Origin: Cacajao melanocephalus
Lineage: Eukaryota; Chordata; Mammalia; Primates; Pitheciidae
Direction of reading: 5' to 3'
Length of the DNA: 64,000 nucleotides
Assembly (NCBI GenBank): GCA_963573385.1
Contig: CAUYLG010047068.1
Coordinates: forward strand, 1 to 64,000
The stretch's first letter is position 1, and every line of letters starts with the position of its first letter. The notes below the pieces were generated by a model that had not been told where the DNA came from, searched no databases, and saw only the letters and a list, made by a program, of their open reading frames with translations. A program made the position numbers and the translations under genes. Shown piece after piece: positions 35,011 through 49,074 of the stretch.

Positions 35011-37125
35011 CCCTTTTAAATTTAGCTCTTGTTATTAAAATCACATTTAAGGGAGTAAGAGTGTCTAGGCTCACATTTTATGATTACAGATAAACTCATA
35101 AACCCCTTACATGATTTGTTTACCTCTGGAAAAAATGAAAAGGCAAAAGTAAACGATGATTTTCTTAGGCAAGGCATGTGTGCCTAGTAATAGCAAGCAT
35201 TAACCTTAATGAGGTCAAAGAAAGTCAAATATGAGTGTAGAAGCTTCTTCTCTCCATTACAATCAAGGCTCTTAGGCTGAAAGCAAGAGGAAAACAGGAA
35301 GGTACAGAAATTCTAGGAATTCTCTTTTGCATTAATTTAACTTTGTTGTAATTGATTAGATCAATGATTTGGCCACAGTAGCAAATAGATGTGGTGTAAT
35401 TGATTTAGAGCAATGGTTTTCAAGTAGATGTACAATCCCCTAGAAGTCCTTTGGGAAATGTGTTGGGGCATTTGGTTGTCATGACAAGTGGAGAAGCCCT
35501 GCTGTTATTTGGTAAGCAATTGCAGATACAAGAAGCTCTGTGTTTGTATGGGAAATTCCTGTACAATGAATGACTATATTGTTTGGCATGAATTTCTACT
35601 GCTCCACTGAACATACATGCAGGTGTAAGACCTGTTCATAAATAAATGAGCCTAGCAAAATCAAGCATTTTTGTGTTGCTTCAGTACACACAGATTTTTC
35701 CAGTAATGCAACTCACCACACAAATTGAGGAAAGATTCTACTTTGTCTTGTTAAGAACTTTACCAAGAGATGGTCACCATTGCTCAAAATCACATCACCA
35801 ATGGCACTGTGTTTCTCTGGTTTTGAGATAACAATACAATAAGATGAATCGATTTACATTTGTACCTTTAGCATTCTCAGGGATGACACCTAGAGGAACA
35901 AGCATCAACCTACTTCATTATGGTTACTAGCATAGTCATGTCTAAGCATTTACTTATTAAATGTATAGAATTTTTTATAAAGTAATTTCTTCCTTTTCTC
36001 CTTCATATCATAGTTAAGACATGATTGATTGGTTGGTTGATTAATTGATGACGTATTAAGTCTAATGAAACTGAAAACCAAAGGCTTAGAGCCTTGTACG
36101 AAGATGATTAGTTTTTGATACTAGCAGTTTCTATGGAGAGTTCAGCCTGTATTTTTTCCACAATATAGTATGTTCTAGCTTTTCCTGTCTTTAATTATCA
36201 TTTGTGTGTGTTCATGTGTGACAGAGTGTCATGATGATCTATCAGTGACGTAATTAGTTCAGAATTTCAATGATTTAATTGAATGCATACACGACTTGTT
36301 TTGTGTTTGTCACCTTTTAGTAAAAATTGAACTAATAAAAATACCAAATATTAGGGAAATTTATTGACTTGTTCGTCTTTATGTTTTAGATAATTTATGT
36401 ATACCACTAGACACTTAGGCTTATTGACTAATTACAGTGGACAATAATATGCTGAGAATTAGCAACCTGCTTATTAACTCGAAGCATGAACATGAGGTCA
36501 TTCAGCAAAGCATTCATAAGTTTGCCTTATAGAAACAATATTCAATCAAAAAGTCATCATCCTTTAACTCTGATTATATTGTCATGTTTTTACATTCTGC
36601 TCTTCAAAAATTCTGAATTTCAATCTTTGCAGTAATATGGAAAACTCTACACTTGCATTTATATTTTCAGTTCTGATAATAGTTTTACAAGTGAAAACAA
36701 AAGCAATAAAACCAACCGTAGAATGTTACGAAGCAATCATTACAGAACTGTGGAAAATTGATTATATGGAACATCTAAACATTTTAGAATTGACTTTATA
36801 AGAAAAACCTTATAAAGAAAAACACTATTGGCAAAAGGACAAATATGAAAACAATAGGAATATACATGACAACTAGTGAAATAGAAAATGGAATATAAAT
36901 GTCATATTAAAATGTGAACTAATAAAATACAATATTGCTTGTTTATAATTCTATGTGGGTCTCTTAGTGGACAGAAAAATCTTGAAATGGCATGGAGATG
37001 AACTAGATGCCTATGATTCATTTTCTTTGATTGTTAATGAATAATTATATTCAATTTCAGAACTGTATCTTCCCAAGTGTTTGCATTTTGTGTGTCTTTT
37101 CTCCAGTAAGGTATTTTCCAGTAAC

Positions 37126-37127
<2 letters not shown>
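35011..37127. other. Sequence without gene
   Basis: About 2.1 kb of AT-rich DNA. I see no named repeat, and the short open frames have no recognisable features. Confidence 0.5.

Positions 37128-37181
<54 letters not shown>
37128..37181. repeat. (TG)27 dinucleotide microsatellite
   Basis: An uninterrupted TG repeat of about 27 units. Arrays of this purity and length are usually length-polymorphic. The open frame through it is an artefact. Confidence 0.95.
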
Positions 37182-37674
37182 GGGGTGGGGACTGAGGCTT
37201 TTTAACTTAGAAATACAAAATAATATAGAACACCAGTCAATATATTCTATAGAAAATAGTCTATTTTAAAGATTTAAAATAGAATTTGAAATTCTGATAT
37301 TTTTGTACATTATGCTTTTATAGATTCAGACAGTGATTTTTTAAAAGAGAGATTTTATTTGTTTATTCAATGAACTTTTAGGATTTCTTGCAAACACATT
37401 TGGGATTTTGACATTGGGAATCATGGAAACGATGGAGAAGGACTTGACCCACCATTGTCAAGAAAGGAATCTTACTGCAATAGGTTACTTTACCTCTTGG
37501 ATCGCTTAGGTCTGGTTTGTAGTTCTACATTTTTCACAAACTGAGCTATGTAAAGACCTGGAAGTGCATTTCTGATGACCTGTCCTCTCTTACCTTCTTG
37601 GGGATGTGAGCCTTCCTTCAATTTATTCCCAGTCTTTATTTTCATTTTTTCCCTCCCCTTTCTGTGTTTTGTTT

Positions 37675-38020
37675 ATGGTAGCTTATTGAGGTATAATAAA
37701 TGTAAAGTAAGATGCGCAGATCTTAAGTACTGCATGATGATTTTTAACAATACATCCATGGGAACATCCCTAGATCAAGATATGAAACATATCCATCACC
37801 AAACTTCATTTCCTTTCCTGTCATCCTCACCTCTTTGCCAGCCTCCCAACTCTCCCCTCCAGAAACCACTCTTCTGTTTCCTATCATTACAAATTAGTTT
37901 TGCCTGTTTTTGAACTTCTTATAAATTACATCATATCATATGCATTCTTTGCCTATGTTTTTTGTTGAACGTATCCTTTAAGTTTAATTCATGTTGCCAT
38001 GTATCAGTGGTTTGTTTAAA
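37675..38020 (-). mobile_element. L1M LINE 3' region (antisense)
   Basis: The segment gtagcttattgaggtataat, then catatccatcaccaaacttc and ttgcctgtttttgaacttct, is the reverse complement of the L1M ORF2 end and 3' UTR. The 112-codon plus frame at 37575-37913 is antisense to it. Confidence 0.75.
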
Positions 38021-39958
<1,938 letters not shown>

Positions 39959-40168
39959 GAACTATTAATGGCTGTCCAGATATATACTTGCTCAGGAATT
40001 AACATGAAAGGAGCGAAGAAGTAACTTTTTATTCCCTTAACAATAAATGTTTTAAACTATAGAGGTACTTTAAATTTTGTAATCAAATATACATGCACAC
40101 ATAATCTTATATAGAGAATTTAAATTGAATAATATATATGCTGATAACTTTTGAAAAGAATTTTTTTG

Positions 40169-40257
40169 TCTTTCTCCCCCTCCCTCCCTCCTTCCTTCCT
40201 TCCTTCCTTCCTTTCTTTCTCTTTCTTTTTTTCTCTTTCTTTCTTTCTCTCTTTCTT
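40169..40257. repeat. 89-nt uninterrupted pyrimidine tract (CCTT/CTTT units)
   Basis: The run passes from CCCT units through TTCC units to TTTC units with no purine from 40169 to 40257. It lies where the A-tail of the following minus-strand Alu is expected. Low-complexity open frames on both strands here (K/R/E-rich or S/F-rich) are artefacts. Confidence 0.92.
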
Positions 40258-40261
40258 GCTT

Positions 40262-40531
40262 TCTTTCCAAGATATCTCTCTATTGCCCAGGCTGGAGTGC
40301 AGTGGCACAATCCTAATCCACTGTAGCCTTGAACTCCTGGGCTCAAGCAATTCTCCCACCTCAGCCTCCCAGGAGTGGTGGACTACAGTCGCATACTACC
40401 ACCCCTGGTTAAGTTAAAAAATTTTTTTTGCTATGTTACTCAGGACAGACTTGCATTTCTGGCTTCAAGTGATCCTCCTCTCTCAGCCTCACAGTGAGCT
40501 GGGATTACAGGAATGAGTCACTATTCCTGGC
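40262..40531 (-). mobile_element. Alu SINE (AluJ-like)
   Basis: Minus-strand Alu: ctctattgcccaggctggag, cctcagcctcccaggagtgg, gagctgggattacaggaatg, ending ctggcc at about 40531. It is diverged, with several small indels in the right arm. Confidence 0.9.
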
Positions 40532-40619
40532 CTCCTCCCTTTTTCTATATTACCTCCAACCCATTGTCATAAGTCATATTCACTAGTTCATTTTCTTACA
40601 CCATTATTTAATTACAAAA

Positions 40620-40708
40620 CAAACCTATCTATCATCTGTCTGCCTATCTATATATCAAACATCTATCAATCATCTCTCTCTAATCTATCATTGTCATCAT
40701 CTATCTGC
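40620..40708. repeat. Degenerate ATCT tetranucleotide repeat
   Basis: Repeated ctatctatcatctgtctgcc-type units with many interruptions. This is a decayed microsatellite. Confidence 0.75.
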
Positions 40709-41650
40709 AGACAGGTAGTAGACATGTAGAGAAGTCATTTTTGGTATTACTTCACAAAAATGGGATCTTCCTAAACAAATTCTTCTGAATTGTACTCTTC
40801 CCTTGCTAGCATGAAACTTCCCATGCCAACCACCACCATGTAAGGCAGGGCAGTGTAGAGGCAGTGTATTCCTACAGAGGAACACATTCATTTACTCTTC
40901 TCTTTACTGGTGTCTGTGGAAGGAGACTCGGAGTTATTAAAAACAATTCTAATTAATAAATTTGGCTCCAATGTATCTACAACAGATAGTGCTTTTTAGA
41001 AACTAAATTCACTGTTTTATTTGAAAGCACAGGATACCATTAATTTTGTTTTGAGAACACTTTTCTAGAAAACCTGGGTCCTGGTGTTTGGGTTTCCCCT
41101 CATCATTTGGCAGAGTCCCTGTCCTCTCTTTCTGGGAATGCACACTTTGTAGGACACTGGCAGACCTCTTCCATAATAACCACATTGTAGGAAGAGTTTA
41201 ATTAACATTAGTGCAGTCTGGCAGTATTAAGCAGCATCTGGAAAGCTGAAAATTCCTGCAAAGCCCAGCCTGTTAAATGTCCTCAGCCTCACTTAGGATC
41301 AATGCAGGGCAAGGAAGAAGTCCTTCTGTCCTAAGCTGTGGGGTGCCCTGTCTCATGCCTGCCTTCAGTGCTGTGAAATACACACTTCTGCCAATCTGAC
41401 CTCTCCCTGGATTCTTTGCCCCCATCCAGTAATGAGTTTTCTTCTCTTTGTTGCACTCTCAGCAGAATGAGCCAATCCCCCAATTACCCTGAAGTTGGAA
41501 ACAGACAGCCCTGCTCGCCTTTGCTTTTTCATCGTATCTTTCTCAAGTGGAAAAACTGCAGTAACAACAAAAACCAGTGGCCCCTATTGGAAGACATCAG
41601 GAAACCTTCTACAGTTCTGTTACCTAACTGTTTTACTCCCTCTAGTAACA
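40709..41650. other. Sequence without gene
   Basis: About 940 bp, less AT-rich between 41040 and 41480. The overlapping frames at 41416-41727 show no domain and run into an LTR. No named repeat seen before the LTR. Confidence 0.5.
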
Positions 41651-41658
41651 GGTCCAAC

Positions 41659-42053
41659 CAATGTGATATGGTTTGGCTGTGTCCCCATCTAAATCTCGTC
41701 TTGAATTGTTACTTCCATAATTCCTAGGTGTTGTGGGAGGAACCTAGTGGGAGGTAACTGAATCATGAGGATGGGTCTTTCCCGTGCTGCTCTCATGATA
41801 GTGAGTTCTCATGATAGTGAGTTCTCATGAGATATGACAGTTTTATAAGGGGCTTTTCCTCCTTTCGCTCAGCACTTCTCCTTGCTGTCACCATATGAAG
41901 AAGGACATGTTTGCTTCCTCTTCAACCATGATTGTAAGTTTCCTGAGGCCTCCCTAGCCATGCTGAACTGTGAATCAATTAAACCTCTTTCCTTTATAAA
42001 TTACCCAGTCTCAGATATGTCTTTGTTAGCAGCAAACAGATTAATACACAATT
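41659..42053 (+). mobile_element. Solo MaLR LTR (THE1/MST type)
   Basis: 41664-42048 runs from tgatatggtttggctgtgtc to taataca, with the usual middle (ggaggtaactgaatcatgag) and an aattaaacc polyadenylation region near 41978. Flanks caatg and caatt fit a 5-bp duplication with one change. A 16-bp unit, tctcatgatagtgagt, is tandemly duplicated at 41791-41806 and 41807-41822. No internal region is attached. Confidence 0.92.
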
Positions 42054-42470
42054 CTCTACAATTCTCATAGTTTACAACAAAATATATTATACTCATGTCT
42101 TTTCTATTAAACAAATGATTTGATCTTGTACAATTAGTTGCAGGTAACAATTATAAGGGTTGAAAACAATTATCTTCCTACATGTTTTTAGACATTAGAG
42201 AAGGAAGACAATGGGTATTTAGAATGAGAACCTAGAGAAGCTGTGATAGAATGTTACTGGAAGATTATAATTGTTGGAGAGAATTAGGGCCTGTTTCTTT
42301 TAGAAGGAGACATGGAAAAAGAAGTTAATAAATCAGAAAGACAATACTAAAATTAAACTGAAAACATATAAATATGGGTAGTAAAATGTATGAAATCCTT
42401 CAAAATTGTAAAACAGCCTTTCATTGCTAATAGCAACGTGACCTCAACACAGCTGCTCTAAAGACATGAG
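42054..42470. other. AT-rich sequence, nothing recognised
   Basis: About 400 bp between an LTR and an Alu. No gene or named repeat seen. Confidence 0.5.
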
Positions 42471-42472
42471 GG

Positions 42473-42803
42473 AGACCAGGCAGTGGCTCACATCTATAAT
42501 CCCAGCACTTTGGGAGGCTAAGGATGAAAGATTGCTTGAAGCCAGGAGTTTGAGACCACCCTGAGTGACATAGAAAGACCATGTCTCTACAAAATGTTTT
42601 TTTTTAAATACAGCCAAGGGTTGTGGTGTGTGCCTGTATTTCTAGCTAATCAGGAGGCTGAGGTGGGTTGATTGCTTGAGCCCAGGAGTTCAAGGCTGCA
42701 GTGTACCATGATTGTATCACTACAATCTAGCCTGGGTAACAACAGGCTAGATTGAGACAGTACCACTACAATCTATCCTGCCTCAAAGAAAAAAAAAAAA
42801 AAA
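42473..42803 (+). mobile_element. Alu SINE (AluJ-like) with a local rearrangement in the right arm
   Basis: Plus-strand Alu from accaggcagtggctcac through cccagcactttgggaggcta to a poly-A at 42789-42803. The right arm carries extra sequence with a perfect 12-bp inverted repeat (42723-42734 against 42743-42754) and a partial 18-bp direct repeat (42717-42734 against 42763-42780). The Alu consensus has neither. Confidence 0.92.
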
Positions 42804-43436
42804 GATATAGGCTGATCTCAGTGAAAATAACAGCACCCCAGATTTGTCTCTGTTTCTCAGATTCGATTTCTGGTTTACAAAGCCTTTCTTCTCTGTTCTC
42901 TTTAAAGCAAACTGGTTCTTTTTAACACCAAGTCAAAAATGCATGTTGACAATCTGGTCTATTTTGCACCCTTAGAGTATAATTCTCATTTGAGTTATAC
43001 TGTATACCTGTGCTTTACAGGGGCTTATACTTGATCTGGGGATTACATTGTTCTGTTTTATTGAAATGGAAATGCTTCGTACACATTCACCCAGATGCAT
43101 TTGTTCATAGTAAATTATCTGGTAGCCTTCACTATATAGTCTCATAATACAACCTGATGATCCCTTAAGACTCCCTTTTCCTTCCAAATACATTTTTCTT
43201 TTCAATCTACAGATGCATTCATAATTTCATTTATTTTCTAATTTTTAATCTTCCCTGTTAATCAAGATTTGGAAATTAAGTAAACAGTCTTAAAAATGGT
43301 AGAATGCATTTGATTTTATTAAATAATTTAATTAAAGTTTAAAAGTTGATTATTATTTCTTTTGAAATGGAGAAAATGCTAGGAGTGACTAGATGATGTA
43401 AGAAAGGGCAGAATTAAAACATCTTTTGTGGTAGAA
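42804..43436. other. Sequence without gene
   Basis: About 630 bp of AT-rich DNA. No named repeat seen. Confidence 0.5.
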
Positions 43437-44015
43437 TGCAAAATATGATCACAGATACTTGCCATCCTGGTCTACCCCTTTAAATCTGTGCTGCTCTTGG
43501 GATTTGCATTGATTCATAAAATGTGGGAGATGTGAAGTAGTGTGATCTAAGATCCAAGGCGCTAAGATATTTTACAACTTCAACTGCTGCCCTTTTCCAG
43601 GCTGGCTTTTGGGCATGTGATCTGTACTGAGTAGGACCTGCACTTGGTTTAATGCTCTGCTATCAACATCTTTAAACTGTTAATTTTTAACAAGGGGACC
43701 CACATTTTGTTTTAATTGAACCCCCACAAATTTCATGGCTGGCTTGGACCTTCTGAAATCTTGAGGACATCATGATCTTAAAACAGTAGATCCTCTTTTA
43801 GTGTGAAAAACTGGAGACAGATTCAACTCTCTCAATCATTCCAGCTGAGCTTAGCACTTGTTGACCCTGCAGTTGAATGCAGCTGCATGAGTGGGCCTAG
43901 TTGAAACCAGCAGAAAAATGACTGGCAACCCACACAATTGCGGGAAGTATAAATTAAGGTTGTGGTAAGCTACTAAATGTTGGAGTTGTTTGTTGCATAG
44001 CAATAATTACAAGAA
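43437..44015 (+). mobile_element. MLT1-like MaLR LTR
   Basis: The left end tgtggtagaatgcaaaatat fits the start of an MLT1-type LTR. The right part 'cattccagctgagcttagcac', then 'ggtaagctactaaatgttggagttgtttgttgcatagcaata', matches its 3' end (gccactaagttttggggtggtttgttacgcagcaata). Divergence is high and target-site duplication is not visible. Confidence 0.7.
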
Positions 44016-45153
44016 CTTCGAATACAGTAGGATCATCTGTAACTTAAACACAGGTTTACATGAAAATATGAAGAGACTAGTTCGCCACATTAAACTTTTG
44101 GAATCTGTTTTACTTATTAATATCATTAATCATGAAAGCAAAACAAACATACATGGTTGCATTAAGTTTAGCTTTTAAATGGGAAATATTACTTAGAAAT
44201 ATGTAAAGCCTGCAAACTTCCAGACTTACTTAATGCTCAATTATTTGCAATAATTATTCCGACACATTGTATTGAAATTTGTAGATGAAGTAAAGGCAAA
44301 ATCTAAATATAAAAACACAAACAGCTCTAAAATTGAGTCAAAATAGACTGTAGCTAGTTGTAACAATTAAACGACAGTCAAACAGTGTAAAATCTAAATG
44401 TTTATACACCATTTTCATCAAAAGGTGAATAAATGATTCTTACTATAAAAATATTTTCTAAGGAAATTATTGATAATTGCTTCATGTAACTATTTCTTTA
44501 GTTCGTATAAACCTTTAAGTCCTATAAATGATATTATAACAATGGAAATAGGAACTGTGTTACAATTAAAAATAAGGACACTTAGGTCAGTCTTTGGTCT
44601 GTTAAAAAATAATTACAAGTCTCAATCCTTTCTACGAGTATTATCTTGAGACATGAAATATAATCTATATGATTCTTTAATATGAGTCTGTTTAGGTGTT
44701 TAGATTTGCACATGCTTAAATATTAAACTCCCCTTAATAGTGAATGATGTGAAGTGCAAATATTTTCAACATTAAATATATCGGTATTAAAGATAAGGCT
44801 GACATTTTGCAGCATGGCCATCATGGACGGTAGACGTCAACAAATTTTGTTTGAATACAGTGCCTTTCATGTTTCTGAGCTTACTGAAGTAATGACTTCT
44901 CTCACTTAGTACACATGAATTGCTTTGTGAAATAACATGGTTGTATCTATTTAAGAAAATCAAGCCTCCTGTTCAATCACTAAGGTATTCTGAATAATAA
45001 ATTTAGTGTGATTTTATTACACTTCTCCACAACTATCAATTTAAGAGAACTTTGTTACACACTGTACATCATAATCCTAACTTCTTAGTGCAGCGTGTTA
45101 CCCAATCTCACATAAAATAGCCTGTGTTCTCATTCACACCTAGAACAATGATC
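44016..45153. other. AT-rich sequence, nothing recognised
   Basis: About 1.1 kb without gene or named repeat. Confidence 0.5.
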
Positions 45154-45530
45154 CCAGCTAATCTGATTTGGCTGTGTCTCCACCCAATCTCATCTTGAAT
45201 TGTAGCTCGCATAATCCTCACATGTTGTTAGAGGCACCCACTGGGAGGTAACTGAATCATGGGGGTGGGCTTTCCTGTGCTGTTCTCATGATAGTGAATA
45301 AATCTCAGGAGATCTGATGGTTTTATAAAGGGCGGTTCCCTTGCACATGCTCTCTTGCCTGCTGCGATATAAGACATGCCTTTCCTTCTCTTTTGCCCTT
45401 TGCCATCACAGTGAGGCCTCTCCAGCCATGCCATGAGGAATTGTGAGTCCATTAAAACTCTTTTTCTTTACAAATTACCCACTCTTGGGTATTTCTTTGT
45501 AGCAACATGAAAATGGACTAATACACCAGC
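45154..45530 (+). mobile_element. Solo MaLR LTR (THE1-type) with perfect 5-bp target-site duplication
   Basis: 45159-45525 shows the THE1 pattern: ttggctgtgtctccacccaatctcatcttg near the start, ggaggtaactgaatcatggg in the middle, attaaaactctttttcttta near the end, and final atggactaataca. Flanks ccagc at 45154-45158 and 45526-45530 are identical. The first bases have mutated from the usual tgatatgg. The minus-strand frame inside it is antisense. Confidence 0.93.
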
Positions 45531-45884
45531 CAAGGCTAAAAAGTGAATTGCTAAGAAGAATATTTTGTCTCTTTTAAGCTGTGAAGAATTAATGCAAATT
45601 ACTGTATTTTCCAGGAGTGATAGTGCATTGACTGAGTGTATACAAAACATTTGAATATATATCATTTAAAAAATTTTCTGAATGCTCCTGGTGCTTGAAG
45701 CCAATCCATGTTTATGTGAACTTTATCAGTTTTGCATGAGGTATGAAATATGCCAGCATGAACAGTATCACATTTAGTGTTTTTTAGTTGAATATATGAG
45801 ACAAATCCTGAAGCATGAATAAAATATATGCTGGAGTAAGGACTTTTCATTGTTTCTGTTCCTCAGACCTGTGGGATGTAAAAT

Positions 45885-46375
45885 TTAAAACCAAATTTCT
45901 ACATCCAACCAGTATACAAAAAGATATTCAGTGACCTAAAATGAGAACATAATGTTCATATAAAGAAAATGCTTTAATAAATTCTGGCATACGTATATAA
46001 ACTAATGCAATGCAATAGTGGAAATGATAGAACCAGAACATCGTTTTTTAAAATTATGAAATTTAAAATATCTAGTGTTGAGTATAAAAAGCCATCGTAG
46101 GTTATAATGAATGTCATCATTATATACATTTTAAAATAAAAAACAATATTATATTTGTTTATAGAAAAATACCTACATAATAGAATATTAAAATGCTTGA
46201 GGTTAATAAAACCTGTAAGATTGTGGTTATCTCTGGAGTATAGAAAAGAAGAGGAATTGGATGGTACAGAGCAGAAACTTCCAATGTACTTGGAATGTTT
46301 ATTTCTTAACTTGACTGGATATACAGTTTCTACTTTTATGATTACCAAAACTTTTATGTTTAACTGAAATATGTC
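45885..46375 (+). mobile_element. L1M LINE 3' region
   Basis: Decayed L1 ORF2 end and 3' UTR: 'ttaataaattctggcatacgtatataaactaatgcaatgcaatagtgg' near 45973 and 'aagattgtggttatctctggag' near 46216. The 124-codon minus frame over it is antisense. Confidence 0.55.
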
Positions 46376-46499
46376 ACATAAAATTTTTAAGGCAATCTAC
46401 CAAATATATATTTCCACAAAAGTGCTAAGTAAATAACCTTAAATATCAATATCTTAGAAAAATAAGTTTCTACCCAGTAGACTAGTGCAGGAGATCATT

Positions 46500-46830
46500 T
46501 TCACTAAGTTTGTGTGGGCAATTTTTAGGTCTTGGCTAGACTCATTCAGGTGTACGAAGATGAGCTGGATTTTAGCCGATAGAGGCTTAACTTGGCTTGG
46601 CACACTAACTATCCTCCATGTACATCCCATTTTACTGGGTATGTTGTCAAGGTGATAGCAAAGGATTAAGAGAGAGAAAACATAAACTCAAAAGGCTTCT
46701 TGAATTCTGGGCTCACAATCCTAGCTGAGTGTCAGAGAGAAAGGTCATCAACAATTTATATGTTAAAGCATGTGAATCCAGAGAAATGAAGAATCTAAGC
46801 CACTTTCCAAGACGCTAGTCTGTTCTGATG
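46500..46830 (-). mobile_element. Partial MLT1-like LTR
   Basis: The text 'ggtcttggctagactcattcagg', 'cttggcttggcacactaactatcctccatgt' and 'aaaaggcttcttgaattctgggctcaca' resembles the reverse complement of the middle of an MLT1-type LTR. Borders are uncertain. Confidence 0.5.
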
Positions 46831-47424
46831 GAAACAGTCACTCATTTATCTCCCTTATATAAAATACACTCACCTCCTCATTCAATCACACATAAGCTCC
46901 AACTCTAGGATCTTGTGATTTATACCAATTTGAATGTAGCTATTCCTGACCTGGCAACCTACAAACCAAAAGGAGCCAAGTTTTCTATCTCACTCACATC
47001 CAACTTACAGTAGTGAAATAGTGGCAAGTTAAAAGCAATAATGTACTATCATTGGAAAAAGCAAAGAATGAGAAGCTCTATGGCAGTCACACATCTAAGT
47101 GTTCTGAAATTACACTGGGAAATTACAATCAGTATTCTGGATATAGAGAATGCATTTAGGTCCAATTCTCACAGCTAGGAATGGTTTCCCCTTTTGTTAT
47201 TCTCTGTAGATCTTAGCCTCTCCCTCTGGACTATCTTTCCTTTTTCATGAACTCTTTTGCCACTTTTGAAGGCAGCATTAGCAAATATGCTCAATAAAGA
47301 TCAATGTCTGTTTCTGATCATATAAGTATGGGGTCCTAGAAGGCACTCTATATTTTGAAAAGTCTCAAGCCATGTAGACAAGCCTGTTGGTTCTTTTGCC
47401 AATGCAAATCTCAAAAATGTAAGT
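46831..47424. other. Sequence without gene
   Basis: About 590 bp. No named repeat seen. Confidence 0.5.
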
Positions 47425-47426
47425 GT

Positions 47427-47567
47427 GTCCAGGCATGGTGGCATGTGCCTGTGGCCCTAGCTACTCAGGAGGCTGAGGCAGGAGGATTGCTCGAGCCTAG
47501 AGGGTTGAGGCTGCAGTGGACCATGTTCATGTCACTGCACTCCTGCCTGGCCTACAGAGCAAAAATC
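47427..47567 (+). mobile_element. Alu monomer (FRAM-like right arm)
   Basis: Only a right-arm-like monomer is present: ccaggcatggtggcatgtgc, ctactcaggaggctgaggca, cactgcactcctgcctggcc. It is followed by a CA microsatellite in place of an A-tail. It could be a free monomer or a 5'-truncated Alu. Confidence 0.85.

Positions 47568-47570
<3 letters not shown>

Positions 47571-47607
<37 letters not shown>
47571..47607. repeat. (CA)18 dinucleotide microsatellite
   Basis: An uninterrupted CA run at the tail of the Alu monomer. Confidence 0.93.
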
Positions 47608-47608
<1 letters not shown>

Positions 47609-47609
<1 letters not shown>

Positions 47610-47940
47610 GTTGAATGTATTTATTTTATTTTATTTACTTTTTTTGAGACAAGGTCTCGCTCTGTCACTCAGTCTGGAGTGCAGTGGCCCAATGACAACT
47701 CACTGCAACCTCTACCTCCCCAGGCTCTAGTGATCCTCCCACCTTAGTCTCCTGAGTAGCTGCGACTACTTATAGGTGCTACCATGCCTGGCTGACATAT
47801 TTTTTGTAGAGACAGGGTTTTGCCATGTTGCCCAGGCTAGTCTCCAACTCCTGAGCTGAAGCAATCTGCCTTCCTCAGCCTCCCAAAGTGCCGGGATTAC
47901 AGGTATGAGCCACCATGTCTGACCTGTTGAGTTTATTTTA
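47609..47940 (-). mobile_element. Alu SINE (AluJ-like)
   Basis: Minus-strand Alu, about 47629-47924: gagacaaggtctcgctctgt, gtctcctgagtagctgcgac, cccaaagtgccgggattaca. The flanks tgttgaatgtatttatttta (47609-47628) and tgttgagtttatttta (47925-47940) look like a duplication with a 3-4 base indel. The tail side shows TTTTA units. Confidence 0.92.
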
Positions 47941-48690
47941 AAATTTGATCTAATCCACATTAAGCTCCAAAGAAACACTATTTTTTATTTACTTATTTTA
48001 TCTCTCTCCAACTTGATTCTGGTGATTGCGTTTATACAGGCTGCTAGGGAACCATTCCATTCACTCCTAGAGGTTACTTTTTGTCCAGGTGAGGAAATCA
48101 ACTGTTAATTACTTAATCCTCTCAGAGGTCATCATAAAGTGTCCCATAGCCACACCCTTTATTTGACCTTATACCTGAGGCCATGTCTAGCATGAGAGAC
48201 TAAAAATGAGAAATAGTTTTACCTTCCAATTTAGTAGGTTCCTGTCCCACTCTCTTTCCTCTAAATTGTATTTGCAAACTCTCAGCACTATTCTGAGCTC
48301 ATGGTTTTACTGTGGCATATTTTCACATATAGTTAATAAGAAACAACTGCTATTTCCAATTCTTCCTATAAATTTCTGTGCCAAGATAAAACATTCATTA
48401 GTTGCTTTATTTTAGTTAAAGCAGTTAAGAGTTTTACCGAAAGTTTAACTCCACAACACGGTTACCATATCTTAGATCTCTATGGTGACTTCCTTGCCAT
48501 TTGTCCAACTTCCTTTTAAAGTCTCTTCAGTCCTCTGCCTGCCATTTGGTCACCAAACCAGTGGTGCATGTTTTAGTGATGTTTTATGGCATCACCCTAC
48601 TCCTCATACCGACTTCTGAATCAGTTACATCTTCCTACAATAATCCTTCATGAGAAATCATCTTAAAAGTAAGTGTTTTAAATAATAGTA
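47941..48690. other. Sequence without gene
   Basis: About 750 bp. No repeat I can name. Confidence 0.5.
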
Positions 48691-48694
48691 CTCA

Positions 48695-49074
48695 TTTAGC
48701 TGATGATCCTGTGTGCTGGTGGTTTAGGCTTGGCCTTGCTTGAAGTTCTTTAGGTGTCAGACTCACCCACATGTCTGAGAGTGTGCTGGCTGTTGGCTAA
48801 GCTAGGCTGACTGCAGCTGGAGTGACTTTGGCAACTCAGCTATGCTCCACATTTCACTTTTTCTCCAGCTAGCTAGTCTGAGCATGTTCTTATGGGAATA
48901 ACAGAAGTGCCAGTATGCAAAGACTCATGAGACCCAGATTCAAAACTGACATGCCAGGACCAGAGTCAGAGTAGAGGAAATATAAAAATAATTATGAAGT
49001 AACTGTAAAGTTACATGGCAAGGGCATAGAATTTAGAAGGTTAAAAATTTGGGCCATTTTTGCCTTCTACTACA
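48695..49074 (-). mobile_element. Partial MLT1-like LTR
   Basis: The right end 'gggccatttttgccttctactaca' is the reverse complement of the LTR start (tgtggtagattgcaaaatggcc). 'tgcagctggagtgac' and 'ttctccagctagctagtctgagcatgttcttatggg' match its middle. It is truncated at the left, i.e. at its own 3' end. Confidence 0.6.

Noticed and set aside
40070..40417. Several K/R/E-rich and S/F-rich frames on both strands
   Set aside because: They are translations of the pyrimidine tract at an Alu tail.
47355..47747. 130-codon plus-strand frame
   Set aside because: It runs through an Alu monomer, a CA microsatellite and an antisense Alu.
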